Below, in pieces: positions 39,359 to 51,081 of a stretch of 64,000 bases of DNA. Origin of the DNA: Paulinella micropora (taxonomy: Eukaryota; Cercozoa; Imbricatea; Euglyphida; Paulinellidae); NCBI GenBank assembly GCA_019918135.1, contig WBZZ01002624.1:52501-116500 (forward strand), given 5' to 3'. The position numbers and the translations under genes were made by a program. The notes below the pieces were generated by a model. The model made no database searches and was not told the origin of the DNA. It saw nothing but the letters and a program-made list of their open reading frames with translations. Every line of letters starts with the position of its first letter. Positions within the stretch are counted from its first letter, which is position 1.

Positions 39359-40363
39359 ATGCCTGATTTAGACCATAAACATGCAATTATTAATAATCAA
39401 AATGCGGATAGCCAATTAGAGGACACTCCTACGGGAGAAGTAGTTAAAACAAAAGAAGAAGAAGCCCTTGAAATTCACCACCAGAAAAAGAACCCAAAAA
39501 TATGGAACACGATATGGGTTGATAAACCATTAGACCAAGCTTTTCTTGACTTGGCGGATATGAGTAAGATAAAAGATAAGAAAGGCAATAAGGGCTATGC
39601 TTGGATGCTTGTTTGGATTGATTGTCATTCAAGATATTTAATAATTATTCCACTAAAAAATAAAACGGCAAAAGAAGTATATTATGCTTTGAAATCTATA
39701 CCTTATAAACCAAAGTCAATTACAACTGACAGCGGAGGAGAATATAAAGGTGCTACTCGTGATTATTTTATTGAAAATGGAATTAAACACGATGTCGTTG
39801 AAGTTGGCGACCATAGAGCGCTTGCTGTTGTTGATAGAGTGATAAGAAGTATTAGGAGATGGCTTGACCTTTTATTTGAAACTAATAGAAATTTTGACTG
39901 GGTAAGTTATATTCAAGACTTAGTCAATGCGTACAATCATAAAGTTCATAGAGGAATTCAAGCCAAACCTGTGGATGTCTTTGCTAGAAGAGACAAGAAT
40001 AAACAGAAAATCACACGTGATAATTTAATTGATGAATTTAATGTTGGCGATAGCGTAAGAAAGGAAAATAAAAGGAATGTTTTTTCAAAAGGCGGTAAGA
40101 CTTTCAGCAAGATTATTTATCAAGTCAAAGGACGTTCTGGCTTCAAAATAATACTAAATAACGATGAGTTGGTAAGCCCTCGTGATTTATTGAAAACTGA
40201 ATTTAATAAACCAATTGACGAAGAAAAAGATATGAAAGAGCAAACCAAAGAAGTTATTAAAGAGAAAAAGACAAAAGAATTATTAAAAAGAGAAGACATT
40301 CAACCAGAGAATGTCAGGACTTCAAAACGAGAAAAAAAGGCAAAAGTAATATTGGATTTGTAA
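39359..40363 (+). CDS. int: rve integrase (A2), whole
   Basis: 334 residues. Core motifs: L-D-L-A-D-M near 64, T-T-D-S-G-G-E-Y near 122, and V-V-D-R-V-I-R-S-I-R-R near 158, where the third acidic residue of the triad is Asp in every copy of both A and B. A V-N-A-Y-N-H-K-V-H-R-G motif typical of Polinton and Ty3-type integrases follows. The C-terminal 100 residues look like an SH3-type DNA-binding part plus a Lys/Glu tail. No HHCC zinc domain seen in the 55-residue N-terminal segment. Confidence 0.92.
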   Translation: MPDLDHKHAIINNQNADSQLEDTPTGEVVKTKEEEALEIHHQKKNPKIWNTIWVDKPLDQAFLDLADMSKIKDKKGNKGYAWMLVWIDCHSRYLIIIPLKNKTAKEVYYALKSIPYKPKSITTDSGGEYKGATRDYFIENGIKHDVVEVGDHRALAVVDRVIRSIRRWLDLLFETNRNFDWVSYIQDLVNAYNHKVHRGIQAKPVDVFARRDKNKQKITRDNLIDEFNVGDSVRKENKRNVFSKGGKTFSKIIYQVKGRSGFKIILNNDELVSPRDLLKTEFNKPIDEEKDMKEQTKEVIKEKKTKELLKREDIQPENVRTSKREKKAKVILDL

Positions 40364-40395
40364 GCAAAAAAATAAAAGGCTCTATTAGACAATAA

Positions 40396-40461
40396 GCGAC
40401 TTCCTTAGGAATTGAACCCGCAACCTAAAATCTCAACGACTACGTCGAACCCATTAGTCGC
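40396..40461 (-). other. tRNA-like sequence, second copy
   Basis: Same as 18534-18599. Followed by the same hairpin and TGTCGCA cluster (about 40517-40658). Confidence 0.25.
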
Positions 40462-40664
40462 TTCGCCTAATAAGCCTACTAGCGACATGGGAAAAATGGT
40501 ATTTGAAGTATTAACGTAAGTCTATTTTTTAGAAAAAAATAGACTTATTCTAGAAAATTCTATTTCCGTGAATATGTCTTTGCGACACCAAAACACGGCG
40601 GTGTCGCAGTGTCGCAGAGGTTGCGACAGAATTTCACTTTTTTGTCGCAGTGTCGCAAAAAAAA

Positions 40665-41191
40665 ATGGACTTAATTCCGAGCAGAACCAAAACTAAATCA
40701 GATTGGTTTGAGGAATATGAAATTCGTAGAACAAGTAAGGATAGACTAAATAAGGATAAAATAATATGCGAAGAAAGAATTTCTAAAATAGACAAAGAAA
40801 TTGCTCGTCTCGTTGAAAAGAAACAACCAGACATAATAAAACTAGAGGCGGTTAATGAGATGTTGCAACGATTGAGTATTGAAAATAATGAAGTAGAGGC
40901 AGATAAACTTTTTAGAATGAGACAAAAGAAATTGGAAAAAAAATAAACAAAGAACGCGATAATTTCTATAAGTGGAAAAATGACAATCGTGGCCAACTTT
41001 CCGCTATTGTCATGAATAAAATTCTCGTTGGTATTGAGAACGAGCATTTATCGTTTAATGCTTCGTTTAACAAATATTCAAGCGATGGTATTAACGAGCA
41101 CGTAAATGATAGTATTAACATTAAACGAGAACACAATAGAAACATGCACAGAGTCTATAGAACCGAGAGTGTTAGTAGCAACTCGGATTAA
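40665..41191 (+). pseudogene. Coiled-coil protein at the integrase end of A2, broken
   Basis: Copy of 18805-19334. Interrupted about once. Confidence 0.5.
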
Positions 41192-42046
41192 AAAAGACTT
41201 CGTGTCAGTTGATTTTGGAATTATCCAAAACAACAATAATGGTTTTCTTAAAAACCAAGGGGTTTAACACCCCACCCTAATTCAAAGGAATTTCTATTAC
41301 ACATGCTTTTTGGTGTGTGTAATAGAATATGGGAGAGCCGAATGAAGTAGCAGACGAACTCGGCGAAATCAACATCGCTGGGGATGGTACGTCCTAACTC
41401 TATTGTAATCTCTTTAATGATAATTAATATGATTGTATGTTTTTGGAAGTCATGGGGCGAGCTTGAACCTGAAGCCTCTGCGGAGTTTAAGAACCCAAAG
41501 ATAGTTAGGGTTCCAAGGGAATTCGCTCAACTTGATAGGAAAAAATAACTTCTTTTCATGCCGAGCGAAAATATTTCGTTCGAAACCCCGTGCAGAGAAC
41601 TGATAATTATTCGTTCGCGTGGGTTGAGAGAGATGAAACCATGAAAAACCCCAGAAAGAAAATTTTCTTTCTTGCTTCTCTTGGTAATAATGACAGTAAG
41701 GAGGAGGAGGAAATTCTCGTCTTTCCTTCGCTGTCAGCCTTGACGAAGAAGGTTGGCGGCGATGAAGGTTCTATCAATTGGGTTGTCCCACTTGAGTTGT
41801 AAAAGTCTATTTTCCAAAAAGGGGCTTATTTTATTAAATAAGGGTTTTTCGGTCATCTTTTATTTTTTCTCTCAGTGCTCAAATCTATAATCTAGATTAT
41901 AGATTGTGGGCTCTTTGGGGTGTTTTGTGCTCTTGTATTGATTGTGCGGGAGATTAGGAAGGAAGGGCAAATCGTTTTTAAAAGCGTCGTTTTGAGGCAC
42001 GAAAAAACGACCTTAAAAAAACGATATTATACTACTGAGAGAGAGA

Positions 42047-42078
<32 letters not shown>

Positions 42079-43092
42079 TAGGTAGATACACATAGCATAA
42101 CATAACATAACATGACATAACATAACATAACATAACATAACATAACACAACATAATCCTTTTGTTGCTCACCTGCGCATCGCTGTGGTCACCACCGCTTG
42201 AGCTATTGTTGCTGCTGTTGTTGCTGTTGGTGCGTCTGTTGCCGCCAGTCCCCACATTGGGACGCAAACCAGGAGAAAACATTTGCGGACGCCACGCTTA
42301 GCTAGAGTCACATCATGACATTTCGTACTTAAGGAAAGGAAAAAAAATGGTCGCCGACAGCGATCTGAGTGTCCTCGCTTGTCGTTTTTACTTCCATCTC
42401 AAGTTACTTTCCTTTCCTTTTTTCCTTTCCTTTCTGATCGAGGGCGTCTGGCTGATAGCCAGACGCCCTGGCGTTATGAGATGGCTCGACCCACAAGTAC
42501 TCCCACAAAGGAAAGGAAAGGAAAGGAAAGGAAAGGAAATGAAATGAATGAAATGAAAGGAAAGAAAGCGATTTGGGATTGGAAGTAAACGACAAAAAGT
42601 CTACAAAGAAGCCACACTGCCTGTGATGTCTCCTGTATCCTCTCTTGTTTATCTGGGTGTCAATTTTTGTCCCACGTGTTGGTCCCCATTCGTAGACCGG
42701 ACCGGCCCTGGACTGCAAGGCAGCTTAATTAGCAACAAAAATACCGATAATAACGTCAGCCTGGAGTTTTTATTTTAATTTTAGTTTATTTTTAATCGGT
42801 GTTTTAATTGGGGGACAGAAATCCGCTGTAGAAAAAAGTGGCAAAGTGTGTCCAAATAAAAATAGGCAAAGCGTTGCCACTCCCCGTGAAGTTCACAGGG
42901 GTCTGTGATATCTTCGCTGAAGTTCACAGTTTTTCTACGTCCCCCTTTCTTTCTTCTTTTCTTTGTGTGTGTGTCTCTTTCTTTCTTGATATTCTTTCTT
43001 GCATCGATTCCTTCAGTAGATGATACAGAAATACTCGTCATGAATTTTTGCAAAATTCACGACTTCGTTTTTCTGTGTCGCACCCCCTCCTA
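41192..43092. other. Second copy of the A/B spacer
   Basis: Contains the hairpin row (about 41240-41330), the 24-bp palindrome at 41882-41905, the border inverted repeat, longer GA and CATAA microsatellites (about 42038-42155) and the foldback repeat (about 42379-42595). It differs from the first copy mostly in repeat lengths and by a 12-base insertion near 41685. Apart from the exon listed separately I see no gene. Confidence 0.8.
42172..42282 (-). CDS. Probable host first exon, second copy
   Basis: 37 codons, M-F-S-P-G-L-R-P-N-V-G-T-G-G-N-R-R-T, same Asn/Ser run and same CAG|GTGAGC donor as 20297-20410. The in-frame length difference supports coding. Confidence 0.35.
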
Positions 43093-43147
43093 TGGATAGT
43101 AGATACAAAGAAACAAAAACAACCAAATAGCCTTCTACAGCACACTA
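43093..43147 (+). repeat. Terminal inverted repeat of B, integrase end (copy 2)
   Basis: Same 55 bases as 21220-21274, pairing with 63946-64000. Confidence 0.88.
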
Positions 43148-43336
43148 AAAGAAAAAAGTATGTATAATAAAATTGACCTTTTTCGTTTTACTCTTCCAAC
43201 TTCAACTCAACCACCTACCACACACAAGTATGGTATGAGTAAATCTCTTTGAAATGAAGAGGGCTTTTGCCCAATTTTTTTAAATTGAAAACACACTAGT
43301 TTATATCTAAAGGAGTAAGTAGTAAAAACTACTATT

Positions 43337-43810
43337 TCAATTAATTCTTTGTCTTTTATATTTCTCATATTCTTCAATTACATTGTATGTTGTTTTTCCT
43401 CCTTCAATCATTTTTCTTGCTCTAATCTCATTATCAACTCCCATTGGTTGATTTTCGGCACTTAGCCAATTCTCAAATAATCGTAATTGTTTTTTCTTGT
43501 TCAATTCTTTTCTCTTTTCTTCTCTCTTTACCAAATCTATTTTTTCCTTTCTTTCTTTTTCTCCTTTTCGCATTTCAAGCATTTCGTTAATAGCAGTTCC
43601 TTTATTTTCGCACTCTCTTTTTTGCTTTTCCAATTCAATCCTTTCTTTCTCATTCTCGTCAAGTTTGCTTTGGATTATTTCATTTCTTGTTTCGTTTTTC
43701 AATTTGTGTTTTATTAACTGTGAGTAATGTGTATCTTTTAATTTTTCTAACCACTTATTGTGGTATTCCCTTTCAGTATATTCTCCATCGCTACTATCGT
43801 CATCACTCAT
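43337..43810 (-). CDS. Charged coiled-coil protein (B2)
   Basis: 157 residues; copy of 21464-21937 with one residue changed near the C-terminus. Confidence 0.6.
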   Translation of the reverse strand: MSDDDSSDGEYTEREYHNKWLEKLKDTHYSQLIKHKLKNETRNEIIQSKLDENEKERIELEKQKRECENKGTAINEMLEMRKGEKERKEKIDLVKREEKRKELNKKKQLRLFENWLSAENQPMGVDNEIRARKMIEGGKTTYNVIEEYEKYKRQRIN

Positions 43811-44113
43811 TCTTGTTCGCACTTTGACTGATTGAGACTATTCTGAAAAATGAAAAGTTGGATACTTTCCAGTTTGTCAAAATCTGGCAAGAGGGTAAAT
43901 TGACCTGAGCCTATAGGTGTGCGGTGTAAAAAAAATTTTCGCTTTTCCTTTTTTTAAGGCTTTTCAAATCGTCAGCAGAAATCCAGAAATTCACACAATT
44001 GAGTAAAATGTTTTTCCTCGTGCTTTTTCGTTCTGCGACTTTTTTTTTCAGAATTCCCAAAGTGGCTAAGACGAAAAAGACCAAACCCTTGTCTGTTCTT
44101 TGTGTGTTTGTAG

Positions 44114-44606
44114 ATGGCTGACGAACCTCCTGCCCCTGAGGAACCAGAGCAACCCCGCCAAGAAGACTCAGAAGTCAAGGTATGTTTGTTGCTCGTTTTG
44201 TTTCTCATATAATGTTTTACATACTTTGGCGGAAAATTTGGGCAATCTACTTATTGGTCGCATCACTTTGGGAAATATCCCTAAGGAGTTAGGCGGTAAT
44301 AAGCCAACCCCCGTCAAAATCCCTCTTGATATGAAAAATCGTCCTTTGATAAGCGAAGTCAAGTATTGGGTTAGATTAGATAAAGAGCAAGGAACCGCGT
44401 TGCTTTTTAGTGCTAACGAAGGGATGGAGGTCGTCCAGTTGAATCGCTACAAGACAGAATTCCGCAAAGATCAGCGAGCAGAAGTATTTGTCGTCCAATT
44501 CACTGACGGGTCGTTGAAACTGTTTAGACTTTGGGATAATATAGATTCCATTGCCAACTTCTTTGGCCTCACGATTAAGACGGCTTACAGGGTTATTTTT
44601 GATTAA
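44114..44606 (+). CDS. Possible intron-containing HTH-like protein (B2)
   Basis: Copy of 22241-22733; one residue differs in the first open segment, and the GTATGT donor-like site is kept. Confidence 0.4.
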
Positions 44607-44734
44607 AGGTGTTCTACCAACACCACTCTATTATACCGGCTTCTTTGCCCCAATTAATCAGGTTTTCCATGGGATCAAGTATTTGTTTTAAACTTGGCAA
44701 AGAAGTTTGTATAATAGTATTTTTTTTATTTTCA

Positions 44735-45747
44735 TTAAATGTCTAGTATTACTTTTGCCTTTCGTTCTCTCTTACTTGTTCTGATGTTTTCCGGCTCTAT
44801 TTGTTCCCTTTTAAGTAGTTCTTTTGTCTTCTTCTCTTTTATAATTTCTTTTGTTTGTTGTTTTATGTCTTTTTCTTCGTCAATTGGTTTAGTAAAATCA
44901 GTTTTCAATAAATCCCTCGGGCTCACTAAATCGTCATTATTTAATATTAATTTAAATCCGGAACGGCCTTTAACTTATAAATAATTTTGCTGAAAGTCTT
45001 TCCTCCTTTCGCAAACATTAGCCTTTTATTTTCCTTACGAACTCTATCTCCGATATTGAATTCATTAATAAGGTTATCTCTAGTTATGACTTGCTTGTTT
45101 TTGTCTCTTCTAGCAAAGACATCCACCGGTCTGGCTTGAATTCCCCTATGTAATTTATGATTATAAGCATTAACTAAGTCTTGAATATAACTTACCCAGT
45201 CAAAATTTCTATTTGTTTCAAATAATAAATCCAACCACCTTCTAATACTCCTTATAACTCTATCAACAACCGCTAAGGCTCTATGGTCGCCTACTTCAAC
45301 CACATCGTGCTTAATACCATTTTGAATAAAATAATCACGAGTAGCACCTTTATATTCTCCTCCGCTGTCTGTTGTAATTGATTTAGGTTTATAAGGTATA
45401 GATTTCAAAGCATAATAAACTTCTTTCGCTGTTTTATTTTTTAATGGAATGATTATGAAAAATCTTGAATGACAATCAATCCAAACAAGCATCCAAGCAT
45501 ATCCTTTATTTCCTTTCTTATCTTTTATCTTACTCATATCGGCTAAGTCTAAGAAAACTTGGTCTAATGGATTATCAACCCATATAGTATTCCATATTTT
45601 CGGGTTCTTTTTCTGGTGGTGTATTTCAAGGGCTTCTTCTTCTTTTGTTTTAACTACTTCTCCAGTTGGCACTTCTTCTAGTGGGGCATCCGCATTCTGA
45701 GTATTAATAATTATATGTTTATTATCAAGTTGATTTTCCTCACTCAT
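44735..45747 (-). pseudogene. int: rve integrase of B (second copy), broken
   Basis: Same state as 22862-23874. Confidence 0.88.
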
Positions 45748-45774
45748 ATCTTTAGAATTTGAGGAAGCACTTAC

Positions 45775-46278
45775 TTAAGTCGCTTGAAGTTTCGCTCCGT
45801 GTTGGTTTCTCTGTATTATATACATTGACCAAAACTTTACTATTTGATTTTTACCTTTCCCCTTCTTTGGTTTTGGCTCTTCTTCTTCTTCACTACTCTC
45901 GCTTGTGCTTTCTTCACTCTCTGGCTCAGGCTCTGGTTTCTTACTCTTCTTCTTTTCTCTCTTAGTTTCCGCTTTCTTTCTTCTTATCTTCATTTTTGCC
46001 ATCTTTTCAGCAATGATATCAGTAAAATCACATTCACTTTCGCTATCACTCTGCTCGGGTGTGTCATCTTGGTCTTTTTCATTAACAATATCGCTCGCCA
46101 CATTCTTATTTTCTATCTCTGCTATTTTTTGTTCCATGTCTTCGTCTTCGCTTTTAACCGCATTTCGGTATTGTTCCAAAACCTTTTTGGCATGTTCCAT
46201 CTTTCGTTGTTTCGCTTTCGCTTTTATTCCTTCCACAGCACTCCCCCAATTCTTACGACTTGCTTCTGGAGACGGCAT
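45775..46278 (-). CDS. Charged acidic/basic protein (B2)
   Basis: 167 residues, identical to 23902-24405. Confidence 0.6.
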   Translation of the reverse strand: MPSPEASRKNWGSAVEGIKAKAKQRKMEHAKKVLEQYRNAVKSEDEDMEQKIAEIENKNVASDIVNEKDQDDTPEQSDSESECDFTDIIAEKMAKMKIRRKKAETKREKKKSKKPEPEPESEESTSESSEEEEEPKPKKGKGKNQIVKFWSMYIIQRNQHGAKLQAT

Positions 46279-46404
46279 TTATACTAAGATTAATATATTT
46301 TAGTATTTTTTAAAATAATTAATTAAATAATTGATATTTTGTTCTGACTTCGTCATCACAAAACATCGTTTCCAATTAATTTTTTCTTCAAATTTTTTCC
46401 GATG

Positions 46405-46509
46405 TTTTAGAATATAGATTCAACAAGTTGAATCCATAGCGAGAGTGCGACAGCACGACCATCTCGTAGAGTGATTACGCCCTTCGGGCAGTAAAGCGCA
46501 ATTCTAAAA
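46405..46509 (+). promoter_or_regulatory. Structured leader before the B2 fiber
   Basis: Unchanged copy of 24532-24636 with all three stems intact. Confidence 0.45.
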
Positions 46510-46514
46510 TATCT

Positions 46515-49500
46515 ATGTCGCAGTATAAATCCTTACTAGGTTTATCAGAAATCGCAGTTGATAGTCTAGACATAAAAAACTTAGACCTTACCAACACTAA
46601 TATTATTGGTCTGAATACAGACAGAGTGCCAGAAGATGCCGACCCCGTAAATCTTTATTTCACTGATAACCGCTTTGATACACGTCTCGCTTTAAAATCA
46701 ACAACCGACATTAAAGAAGGAAAAAATTTATACTATACAGAGCAACGAGTGAGAGACAACGACGAAGTCAAAGCCTCAACTCAGCACCGCTCTAATACTT
46801 CTAATCCGCACCAAACAAGTTTATACAATTTGATAGACACTAACATATTCGCACAAGCAAGCGGGCAATACTTAACTTACAACGATGTAGAAGGTAAATG
46901 GAAGAATACAGCCCTTGGTTCAATTGATACACTCTCTGACGTAGTCATTACAGCACCAGTGGCGATGAATAGTTATCTAACATATAACTCAATAAACTGG
47001 GTCAATAAAACATTTCCAATAAATGTTGATGAATTCGGCAACATTAGTATGGGCGGTAATTTGAATATAACAGGAGTTAATTTATTAAATACGAAAGATG
47101 TTGATACTTGGATATCTGAGCACGAAGATAATAATGATAAAGTGTCCGCGGATGGTTCAATTGATACACACAGCAACGTTACAATAACGGGTACACCCGC
47201 CAATAACCAACTACTCATTTATAGCACAGGGCAATGGAGAAACACAAACTCACCTTTTCTTAGATTAGACGGAACAGCAAACATGACGGGCGGATTAAAT
47301 ATGGGAGGATTTGCTATTTCAAATGTCGGTAATGTTGATGGTATTGATGTTTCCACCCTTGATACCGCAGTCGTTAAACTAACAGGAGACCAAACCATAA
47401 CAGGGAATAAAATATTTACTACTTATTTGGGTGTAAAAGATTCAAATCCATTAAATACAGGTAAGTTATTCTTCAATTACAACAATAATATGGGTTCTAT
47501 TTATTCGTCGGAGGCAGGTGGAGCAACGGGCTATCCATTATCTATTGTTGGTTCTTCCATACTTCTTGCTTCTACCACGGGGAGTGGGATAACATTGACA
47601 TGCAATGTTTTAAATTTTAGTGGCACAACAGCAATCAGCGGACTTCCAGCACCATTCAACGATGGCGATGCTTCAACAAAAGCATATACTGATACTAAAC
47701 TGGCCAAGGACGGCACAGTGGCTATGACGGGTAGTTTAAATATGGGGGGTTTTGCTATTACAAATGTTGGTAATGTTGATGGTATTGATGTTTCTGCCAT
47801 TGATACTTCTGTGGTTAAACTAACAGGAGACCAAACCATAGCAGGAACCAAAACATTCAGCAACATAATAAATGCTAGTGCGGGGATTGATATGAAAAGT
47901 CAAATCATAACAAATGTTAATCTTGTTGATGGTGTTGATGTTTCTACTCTTGACACTTTGGTGGTTAAACTAACAGGAGACCAAACCATAGCAGGGAATA
48001 AAAAATTTACATCAACTTTGGAAGTAAGTGGTTCGTCCAATCCTACTACTTTTGATGGTATTGGCATAGCCTTTGATACAAAAATAGGAATGATTGCCGC
48101 ACAAAAAACAGCAACAGCGACTTGGTATCCGATACAAATAACGGGGTCGTATGTTGAGTTATATTCGGGTAATACTTTAATTATATCCGCAACTGGCACT
48201 ACACTATCTTTGAATAACAACAAAATAACAAACTTAGCCACACCATCAGCAACAACGGACAGAGCAAATAAAAGTTATGTGGATACATTGGACGGGCAAA
48301 ATGTGAAACTAACAGGAAACCAAACCATAGCAGGAATTAAGACATATAGCAGTGGTGTTGAAATAACGGGAAATTCAATCAATTCAACAACAAAGGGCAC
48401 ATTCATCGTTTTCAATTCTACCAGTAATATTGGGTCAATTGCTAGTTTGGATATGAAAACTGCAACATATTACAACTTTGAAATTTCTGCGAAAAAAATA
48501 AGTTTTATTATTGACGGGACGATTGTCGGTTGGGTAAATGCTTCGGGGCTAGATTGTAATAGTAGCAAAATAGCCAACCTTGGAACTCCGACATTAGCAA
48601 CGGACGGAGCGACAAAAGGGTATGCGGACACATTGGACGGGCAAAATGTAAAACTATCAACAGACCAAACCATATTAACAGGAAGCAAAACATTTAATGG
48701 GGCGAGCACTGTGATAAAATATCTAACTTTAACGAGCAATGCTGATTTTAATAATCAAACTATCACTAATGGAGGAAATATAACATATAATGGGGCGAGG
48801 ATATTAAACCAAAATGGAGGAGATATATTCTTTTCACAGACATCGGGAGATTACCAATATTTCTTATTTACTCTAAATACTGCTACAAGTGGAACCGCGA
48901 ACCAACGAGGTTATGTATTCACGAATGTAGCATCTGATGTAAAAGGGGCGGGACTTTATATTTCAAAACTTTTGGATAATAAAAGTGCTTCGTCCGACAT
49001 TGTCCGTTTTAACAATGCTGGCGGTATGCGGTTTTATGGTGCTTTGGATATGAACTCAAACAATATAACAAATGGAGGAACAATAACAGGAACGACAATT
49101 ACTTCAACCGCGGGGATATCAACTACAACATTAACAACGAGCGACAAAATAACAACAGCATCAGGCAAACCGATAATCATAGGCAACTCAACGAAAGGAG
49201 TGGGAGCGTCAGGTGGTTTAGAAATATACGGGACGGCTTCAAATATCGGAGGAGCACACTTACAAGCAATAACAACGGCGGATGCTTATCCAACATTTCA
49301 ATTATTGAATTGGGCGCACGACAATGTTAATTTAAGTTTTGGTGCTTATTTTGACGGCACGAACTGGAAATCATCTTCTGCGTCATCTAACTTTCTAATT
49401 CAAAAAGGTGTAAAACTCACTTTTTATTATAATTCAGGAACAACGGTGGGAAACAATATATCTTACACTGAGGCGATGAACATTAATACGTCGGGAGATT

Positions 49501-50102
49501 TAAGCATCGCAACAGCATCCAGCGGTTCTTTAACATTAAGAAAAAGACCCGCCGCTACTTATGACCCACAAATATTTTTGAAATCGGGTGGATATACGAA
49601 TTATGGAGTAGTTTGTGCATCAACTGGTTTGGTTCATGCTTGGACTACTTCAAACTCTTCAAGCGAGCCGTCTGGCAGTTATAATTATATTCCGCTAAAT
49701 GGTGCTTGGACAAACTCATCGGACAGGCGATTAAAATCAGATATTAAAACATTAGACTGCGGGGATTGTTGCGATAAACTTATGAAAATAAACTGCTGTT
49801 CATATTATTTGAAATCAGACGAAAAGAAAGAACAAAAGAACCACGGATGTATTGCCGATGAAGTTAAAAAAATATTTCCTGAGTTTGTATCCGAAAGTGG
49901 AATGAAAGCAGAGGATGGAGAAGGCTACCTTGAAGGCATAACATATACAAGTTTTATACCGATATTAGTCAGTGCTTTTCAACACATGGCGGAAAAGGTA
50001 GTTAATTTAGAAAAACAAAATAATAATCTCATGAATATACTACAAGACCAAGCAAATCAATTAGCAGAAATCAGAGTGTCCGTTATTGATAATGACAAAT
50101 AA
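46515..50102 (+). CDS. Phage-like trimeric fiber with S74 domain (B2)
   Basis: 1195 residues, whole; under ten residues differ from 24642-28229, all in the base and shaft, none in the variable head or S74 domain. Confidence 0.9.
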   Translation: MSQYKSLLGLSEIAVDSLDIKNLDLTNTNIIGLNTDRVPEDADPVNLYFTDNRFDTRLALKSTTDIKEGKNLYYTEQRVRDNDEVKASTQHRSNTSNPHQTSLYNLIDTNIFAQASGQYLTYNDVEGKWKNTALGSIDTLSDVVITAPVAMNSYLTYNSINWVNKTFPINVDEFGNISMGGNLNITGVNLLNTKDVDTWISEHEDNNDKVSADGSIDTHSNVTITGTPANNQLLIYSTGQWRNTNSPFLRLDGTANMTGGLNMGGFAISNVGNVDGIDVSTLDTAVVKLTGDQTITGNKIFTTYLGVKDSNPLNTGKLFFNYNNNMGSIYSSEAGGATGYPLSIVGSSILLASTTGSGITLTCNVLNFSGTTAISGLPAPFNDGDASTKAYTDTKLAKDGTVAMTGSLNMGGFAITNVGNVDGIDVSAIDTSVVKLTGDQTIAGTKTFSNIINASAGIDMKSQIITNVNLVDGVDVSTLDTLVVKLTGDQTIAGNKKFTSTLEVSGSSNPTTFDGIGIAFDTKIGMIAAQKTATATWYPIQITGSYVELYSGNTLIISATGTTLSLNNNKITNLATPSATTDRANKSYVDTLDGQNVKLTGNQTIAGIKTYSSGVEITGNSINSTTKGTFIVFNSTSNIGSIASLDMKTATYYNFEISAKKISFIIDGTIVGWVNASGLDCNSSKIANLGTPTLATDGATKGYADTLDGQNVKLSTDQTILTGSKTFNGASTVIKYLTLTSNADFNNQTITNGGNITYNGARILNQNGGDIFFSQTSGDYQYFLFTLNTATSGTANQRGYVFTNVASDVKGAGLYISKLLDNKSASSDIVRFNNAGGMRFYGALDMNSNNITNGGTITGTTITSTAGISTTTLTTSDKITTASGKPIIIGNSTKGVGASGGLEIYGTASNIGGAHLQAITTADAYPTFQLLNWAHDNVNLSFGAYFDGTNWKSSSASSNFLIQKGVKLTFYYNSGTTVGNNISYTEAMNINTSGDLSIATASSGSLTLRKRPAATYDPQIFLKSGGYTNYGVVCASTGLVHAWTTSNSSSEPSGSYNYIPLNGAWTNSSDRRLKSDIKTLDCGDCCDKLMKINCCSYYLKSDEKKEQKNHGCIADEVKKIFPEFVSESGMKAEDGEGYLEGITYTSFIPILVSAFQHMAEKVVNLEKQNNNLMNILQDQANQLAEIRVSVIDNDK

Positions 50103-50445
50103 TACAACTAGACTTCACAGACCACCACCTATTATGGATATGGATGGCGAACTAACTCCAGAATTAAAGTCTCGTGTTCTTGAAGTAGAACTAAAGACTG
50201 AGGAAAAAAAAGTAGAGCACGAATTGGAAGATAACTGGAATTGTTGTTGTATAAAAAACAGACCGACAGACAGCCGACATATTAAATACTTATTTCAAAT
50301 GGGTATCATTATCTCCATTATAACCCTTTGTATCGTGAGGCTATCTGAAAAGAACTTGCCGTGCGAGGTTGCTAATACTTATGTCGGAATTTTAACATTG
50401 CTTATCGGTATTTGCCTTCCATCACCTTCTTCAAGTAAGAAGTGA
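50092..50445 (+). CDS. Membrane protein coupled to the fiber (B2)
   Basis: Copy of 28219-28572; one residue differs near the C-terminus. Confidence 0.7.
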   Translation: MTNNTTRLHRPPPIMDMDGELTPELKSRVLEVELKTEEKKVEHELEDNWNCCCIKNRPTDSRHIKYLFQMGIIISIITLCIVRLSEKNLPCEVANTYVGILTLLIGICLPSPSSSKK

Positions 50446-50685
50446 GCATTCATATGTATGTGTCATATACCATCTATTATCGCCCGCACACATTAAAGGC
50501 AAAGCCTCATCAAAACTACGACACGTATTATTTCCGTTATTTATGAAAACACACTTAAACCCCGTATCTACCCCTTGCTTTATACAATAAGCACAACTCT
50601 CATTCTTTTTTTCGCTTATCCGTGAGTAAAAGTCGCAGGCAGTCCGACCTAACACAGACCACATAAATAATAATATTAATAACAT
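50431..50685 (-). CDS. Secreted Cys-rich small protein (B2)
   Basis: 84 residues, one residue differs from 28558-28812; all cysteines kept. Confidence 0.6.
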   Translation of the reverse strand: MLLILLFMWSVLGRTACDFYSRISEKKNESCAYCIKQGVDTGFKCVFINNGNNTCRSFDEALPLMCAGDNRWYMTHTYECSLLT

Positions 50686-50710
50686 TTTTATATATTATAT
50701 TATATAATTT

Positions 50711-51073
50711 ATGAGTGAGTTCAAATACCAAAAGATTATTTTTCTGAGCAATGATTTTGCTGGAGGAAGCAAAACATTTAATAAAAATATTCAAATGTCA
50801 TTCACACCCACCAAAATGAATGTAAAATTTATCCACTATATGAACGACCAGACCGAAACCAAAACCAGAATTCTTTATATGGACAGAATTGGAATTATTG
50901 GAACATTTGCGGACAGCACCTCAGCAAACATTTCAAACCTTAGTTATAATTTGGGGGTTGTCGGATGGACTGACGGACAATATACATTTAAAGTCCTTGA
51001 AACTGACAGCGGAAATATTGACACAGGAAATTTAGCGGGCCGAATTGTTGTGTGTTTGGAATTTTTGGCTTAG
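50711..51073 (+). CDS. Small conserved beta-rich protein (B2)
   Basis: 120 residues, identical to 28838-29200. Confidence 0.75.
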   Translation: MSEFKYQKIIFLSNDFAGGSKTFNKNIQMSFTPTKMNVKFIHYMNDQTETKTRILYMDRIGIIGTFADSTSANISNLSYNLGVVGWTDGQYTFKVLETDSGNIDTGNLAGRIVVCLEFLA

Positions 51074-51081
51074 AATATACT

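Larger units (their letters stand above)
37052..42032 (+). mobile_element. Partial second copy of element A (A2)
   Basis: Only the integrase end of A is present: part of the fiber, the acidic/basic gene, DUF5754-like gene, integrase and coiled-coil gene. Right limit set by analogy with A1. Confidence 0.9.

Noticed and set aside
39359-40363. Retrovirus or LTR retrotransposon because of the rve integrase
   Set aside because: No reverse transcriptase, RNase H, gag or LTRs anywhere; the integrase accompanies a DNA polymerase and capsid genes.
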